From contig CAYQBA010000089.1 in NCBI GenBank assembly GCA_964415605.1, positions 1 through 19,503 on the forward strand: 19,503 nt of DNA, written 5' to 3'. Of this stretch, positions 15,897-19,503 are shown piece by piece. Numbering within the stretch: the stretch's first letter is position 1; each line of letters begins with the position of its first letter. Under the pieces are notes generated by a model. That model worked only from the letters and a program-made list of their open reading frames with translations, was not told the origin of the DNA and did not search any database. This stretch comes from UCB3 sp964415605. GTDB lineage: Bacteria > Chloroflexota > Anaerolineae > Epilineales > Epilineaceae. The position numbers and the translations under genes were made by a program.

Positions 15897-18800
15897 TCGA
15901 GACAGCCGTGCCGGAGTCGGCGAACCTGGACCGCCCGGGCGGGCGGACGGTCGCCCTGGATTGGGAGAAGGTCGCCTGGGCGGCGATCGTGGTGCTGACG
16001 CTGGTCACCCGCCTGTACGACCTGGGCGACCGCGCGATGTCGCACGACGAGAGCCTGCACACGTATTACGCGTGGAAGCTCTATTTCGGACAGGGCTATC
16101 AGCACGACCCGATGATGCATGGCCCCCTCCTGTTCCATGCCACGGCCCTCAGCTACCTGCTCTTTGGGGTGAGCGACTTCACCGCGCGGCTGTTCGCCGT
16201 GGCGACCGGGCTCGGGCTCGTGCTCAGCCCGCTCCTGCTGCGCAAGTGGCTCGGACGGGTGGGCGCAGTGGCCACGGCCGTGATGCTGCTCGTCTCGCCG
16301 ACCGTGATGTACTACTCGCGGTATATCCGCCACGACATCCAGGTCGAGCTGGCCACGGTGCTGATGTTCATCGGGTTCGTGCGCTTTGTCGACTCGCGCG
16401 CCAACCGCTGGATCGTGCTGGCGTTCACGGGGGCGGCCATCGGTGTCACGTCGGCCGAGATGTCGTACATCACCGGCTTCGTCCTGGTCCTCAGCATCCT
16501 CAGCGCGCTGCTGGCGGAGCGATTGTCGCAGCGCACCGCTAGCCTGGTGGCGGTGGTGGTGGCCGGTGCCGGGATCGGCCTCCTGGTCTTCGCCAGCCTC
16601 GCCGTCGAAGGCAACCTGGCCAGCTTCGCCGACTTCACGACCGGGACGCCCAAGTCGATCAAGCAGGTGAGCCTCCTGGCCAGCGGGCTGCTCATGGTGT
16701 TCGGGCTGCTCATGCTGCTCCTGGCGCGCTTCCGATCGCCCGCGCCGCCCGACGTCGCGGCACCTGACGGCGACGCCGGCGCGGACGACGGGGCGGGCGA
16801 TGCGCGTGGCGGGCTTGTCCTGGCGGATCTCGTGGTCGGCAACTTGAGCCTCGTCCTCCTGGCCGTCGGGGCCCTGGCGCTCGCCGTGGGAGGCTATCTT
16901 GCCGCCGGCAACTGCGCGGCCGACGCGGCCGCGGGCGATCTCCAGCAACGCTGCCGTCTCGGAGCGGCCATCATCGCGGGTGGCGGCGTCGTGCTGGTGT
17001 ACGGTCTTCTCGGGTGGCTGCTGGAAGGCTACCGCGATCGCGCGCTGGCGTCGGCCATCGCCCGGGCGCGCATCGAGGGGATCGTGGGCGGCGTGGTGGT
17101 GTTCGCCGTCATCTACGTGCTCCTGTTCACCACATTCTTCACCAACTGGGCCGGTTACATGGAGGGCCGCAGCGGCTTCCTGGCCTCGGTCAAATACTGG
17201 TGGGCGCAGCACGACGTCGTCCGCGGCGACCAGCCGTTCTACTACTACGCGCTCTTCGCGCCGATGTACGAGTACCTGCCGCTGGTGCTCAGCCTGGCCG
17301 CGGCCTGGCGGTACATCGGCCGCCCCGGCATCCGCGCGGCCCGCGGCAACGACGGCACGCCGGAGCACCCATCGGCGACGGCGGCGCTGTTCGTGCCGCT
17401 CCTCATGGCATGGGCGGCGGGCGTCTTCTGGATCTTCTCGTGGGCCGGCGAGAAGATGCCGTGGCTCCTCGTGCACCTGGTGGTGCCGATGGCCTTCCTG
17501 GCCGGCCGGTGGGTCGCCGACACGGTCGATGCCGTCGACTGGCCGCTGGCGCGCGTCAGCGGATGGAAGGTCGCCGCGCTGGCGGCCCTGGCCTACATCG
17601 CCGCGGGCTTCCTCGTCGTCCAGCTCCTCATGGCCGATTCGCCGGCGGGGCTCTCGCGCGCCGCGGTCGGCGGGCTTCTATTAGCCGCCATCGCGTGGGG
17701 CATCGTGGTGGTGGCGCGCGGTGCCCCGCGCCGGCAGGCGCAGGCCCTTGGCGCGCTGGCCCTGGCGGCCGTGCTCCTGGTGGCCAACACCCGCATCTCG
17801 CTCGTGGCCAACTTCGTCAACGACGAGGACGCCACCGAGTACATCGTCTATGCGCACGGCACGCCGGACGACAAGGACGTGTACGAGATGCTCAAGGACA
17901 TGCAGGCGCGGCGCGGCGAGACGGTGCTCCGGATCGGCTACGACAACGAGGTGAGCTGGCCGTTCACGTGGTACTTCCGCGAGGACGACTGGCCGCAGAC
18001 CCCGACCTACCTCGGCGAGACCCCGTCGAGCGCCCAGGCGCTCAACGACCTTGACGTCGTGATGGTCGGCTCGCCGAACTACGGCAAGTTCGAGCCTTAC
18101 CTGCGCAAGGACTTCGCCAGCTACGAGTACCGCCGGATGTGGTGGCCCAACGAGGGCTACAAGGGCTTCTCGTTCACGCGCGAAGGCTGGGAGAAGCTGC
18201 GCGAGAACCTGTCCGACCCCAACCTGCGGCGCAACTGGCTGAACATCCTCCTCTATCGCAAGTATACCGAGGATCCGCGGTCCGACACGCCCAAGCCCAA
18301 GTCGATGTACGACTGGTACCACCACGCCAACATGAAGGTGTTCATCAAGCGCGACCTCATCGCCCAGATCTGGCCCAACGAGGCCGAGCGGCCGGCGGGG
18401 TTCAAGGATGCTCGCCCCGACGAGGCGCTCGAGTCCGTGGCCGCGTTGACCGTCCCCATCGACAAGGTCTTTGAGACCGACAGCGCCGGCCAGCCGCTCA
18501 AGGAGCCGAAGGGCGTGGCGCTGGATGCCGCGGGCAACCTCTACGTCGCCGACAGCGGCAACTTCCAGATCGTCGAGTTCAGCCCCGACGGCGTGGCGCT
18601 GGCGTCGTTTGGCACCGACGACCTCAAGGCGGCGACGGGCGACCAGTCGGGCGGGGCGGCGTTCCAGGCGAGCGCGTGGGGTGTGGCGGTTGGCCCCGAC
18701 GGCGCCGTCTACGTGGCCGACACGTGGAACCACCGCGTCGTCAAGTACGTCGATGGCCGGCAGGCGCTGGCCTTCGGCACGTACGGCACGCCCGCGGACC

Positions 18801-19503
18801 CGACGCAGGATCTCGGACAGTTCTGGGGCCCGCGCGACATCGCCGTCGACGACCGGGGGCAGATCTACGTCACCGACACCGGCAACAAGCGCATCCAGGT
18901 GTTCGACGTCCAGGGCAAGCCGATCCGGGCCTACGGCGGCACGGGGCTGGCGCCCGGCCAGTTCAACGAGCCGACCTCCATCGCGTTCGACGCGGCGACC
19001 GGCGAGTTTTACGTCGCCGACCTGTGGAACCTGCGCGTCCAGGTCTTCGATCGCGACTTCAACTTCCTCCGCGAGTTCCCGGTCGACGGCTGGGACAGCC
19101 AGGACGCGCCCTTCAAGGCCTATCTGGCCGTCGCCGGGGACATCGTGGCGGTCACCGACCCCGCGGCCGCACGCGTCTGGCTCTTCGACCGCCAGGGCAA
19201 GCCGCTCGGGACGCTCGACCTGCCGATGGACGACCGGGGGCTCAAGGAGCCGATCGGCATCGAGATCGACGCGCAGGGCCGGATCTACGTGGCGAGCTCG
19301 GTCAGCGGCGTCGTCACGCGCTACCAGGCGCCGCAAGGGCTCGCGGTCGCTCCGGCGGGCTCGGATGGAGCGGCATCGCCCGCCACCGGCCCCACCGGCG
19401 ACGCCGCGTCGGCCACCGGCGGCTCCGCCGAGGCCACGGCCGCGGGTGATGCCGCGGCGAGCGGCGCCGCCCTGCCGTCGCCCACAGCCACGGGCGGCGA
19501 CGG
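15893..19503 (+). CDS. Agl23-like (TIGR03663-type) membrane protein with NHL propeller, 3' end outside window
   Basis: 1203 codons are visible with no stop before the window ends. The N-terminal loop has H-D-E-S (Asp52, Glu53) and M-H-G-P (His76, Gly77, Pro78), the DE and HGP signatures known for TIGR03663, a GT-C-like family often found beside DUF2298 proteins. Membrane segments run to about 640, interrupted by an Ala/Asp/Gly insert (about 282-307) in a predicted cytoplasmic loop. A soluble domain follows, with W-P-F-T-W-Y-F-R-E, to about 865. Six NHL-type repeats (about 868-1146), several with Y-V-A-D or Y-V-T-D, look like a complete six-bladed propeller, then an Ala/Gly/Thr/Ser tail begins. 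The only cysteines are 341 and 354. It probably acts at the outer membrane face in glycan or lipid-linked sugar handling, with the propeller binding protein or glycan; the substrate is unknown. Confidence 0.85.
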   Translation, partial: MIETAVPESANLDRPGGRTVALDWEKVAWAAIVVLTLVTRLYDLGDRAMSHDESLHTYYAWKLYFGQGYQHDPMMHGPLLFHATALSYLLFGVSDFTARLFAVATGLGLVLSPLLLRKWLGRVGAVATAVMLLVSPTVMYYSRYIRHDIQVELATVLMFIGFVRFVDSRANRWIVLAFTGAAIGVTSAEMSYITGFVLVLSILSALLAERLSQRTASLVAVVVAGAGIGLLVFASLAVEGNLASFADFTTGTPKSIKQVSLLASGLLMVFGLLMLLLARFRSPAPPDVAAPDGDAGADDGAGDARGGLVLADLVVGNLSLVLLAVGALALAVGGYLAAGNCAADAAAGDLQQRCRLGAAIIAGGGVVLVYGLLGWLLEGYRDRALASAIARARIEGIVGGVVVFAVIYVLLFTTFFTNWAGYMEGRSGFLASVKYWWAQHDVVRGDQPFYYYALFAPMYEYLPLVLSLAAAWRYIGRPGIRAARGNDGTPEHPSATAALFVPLLMAWAAGVFWIFSWAGEKMPWLLVHLVVPMAFLAGRWVADTVDAVDWPLARVSGWKVAALAALAYIAAGFLVVQLLMADSPAGLSRAAVGGLLLAAIAWGIVVVARGAPRRQAQALGALALAAVLLVANTRISLVANFVNDEDATEYIVYAHGTPDDKDVYEMLKDMQARRGETVLRIGYDNEVSWPFTWYFREDDWPQTPTYLGETPSSAQALNDLDVVMVGSPNYGKFEPYLRKDFASYEYRRMWWPNEGYKGFSFTREGWEKLRENLSDPNLRRNWLNILLYRKYTEDPRSDTPKPKSMYDWYHHANMKVFIKRDLIAQIWPNEAERPAGFKDARPDEALESVAALTVPIDKVFETDSAGQPLKEPKGVALDAAGNLYVADSGNFQIVEFSPDGVALASFGTDDLKAATGDQSGGAAFQASAWGVAVGPDGAVYVADTWNHRVVKYVDGRQALAFGTYGTPADPTQDLGQFWGPRDIAVDDRGQIYVTDTGNKRIQVFDVQGKPIRAYGGTGLAPGQFNEPTSIAFDAATGEFYVADLWNLRVQVFDRDFNFLREFPVDGWDSQDAPFKAYLAVAGDIVAVTDPAAARVWLFDRQGKPLGTLDLPMDDRGLKEPIGIEIDAQGRIYVASSVSGVVTRYQAPQGLAVAPAGSDGAASPATGPTGDAASATGGSAEATAAGDAAASGAALPSPTATGGD
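18497..19327 (+). repeat. Six NHL-type repeats (beta-propeller)
   Basis: Repeats of about 40-50 residues start at roughly 869, 914, 966, 1020, 1070 and 1117 of the protein. Blades 1-4 carry the usual pattern: a P-x-G/D/S-I-A-like start, a D-x-x-G turn, Y-V-(A/T)-D and N-x-(Q/R)-(I/V/L). Blade 5 is degenerate. Blade 6 reuses the L-K-E-P start of blade 1. Six blades is a usual NHL propeller size. Confidence 0.8.

Noticed and set aside
1..19503. tRNA, rRNA, CRISPR, insertion sequence or phage features
   Set aside because: I saw no direct-repeat array, transposase or integrase frame, or conserved RNA gene. Gene-free gaps are all under 300 bases.

Overview
This is a very GC-rich window (about 70% by eye). 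It holds eight protein genes, all on the + strand, and no RNA gene, insertion sequence, CRISPR array or integrase that I can see. Gene content points to a member of the Chloroflexota, probably an uncultured or environmental lineage. Proteins of the Chlor_Arch_YYY/DUF2298 type and of the TIGR03663 (Agl23-like) type are known mainly from Chloroflexota and archaea, and they commonly occur together, as they do here. The phylum assignment is an inference from gene content, not from a phylogenetic marker.

Layout. (1) Bases 1-672 are the 3' part of a dihaem cytochrome c lipoprotein whose start lies upstream of the window. (2) Bases 717-1763 encode a flippase-like/LPG-synthase-TM membrane protein, preceded by a promoter placed so that the mRNA would be nearly leaderless. 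(3) A 284-base intergenic region carries a good sigma-70-type promoter at 1828-1856. (4) A run of five genes follows: a class I SAM methyltransferase (2048-2935), a family-39-like GT-C membrane glycosyltransferase (2932-5700), a 1862-residue fusion of a second GT-C glycosyltransferase to a DUF2298 domain (5697-11285), a stand-alone DUF2298 protein (11282-13975) and a 575-residue GT-C-like protein (14001-15728). The first four overlap by 4 bases at each junction. (5) After a 164-base gap with a -10-like box and a possible 22-codon upstream ORF comes a large Agl23-like protein fused to an NHL beta-propeller (15893 to beyond the window end).

How the genes may work together. The cluster has four GT-C-type or GT-C-like membrane proteins, two DUF2298 domains, a flippase-like protein and a methyltransferase. 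The simplest reading is a membrane machine that builds, modifies or transfers a polyprenyl-linked surface glycan, with the soluble and propeller parts outside the cytoplasmic membrane. This role is inferred from family membership and clustering. No soluble sugar-activating enzyme or polyprenyl-phosphate-sugar synthase is visible here, so substrate and product cannot be named.

Main curiosities: the GT-C/DUF2298 fusion next to a second DUF2298 paralogue; the 575-residue protein, which aligns with the Agl23-like neighbour but has lost its two signature motifs; the NHL propeller on the Agl23-like protein, whose only two cysteines lie 13 residues apart in one predicted outside loop; the probable leaderless promoter; and a second haem domain in the cytochrome with no methionine ligand.
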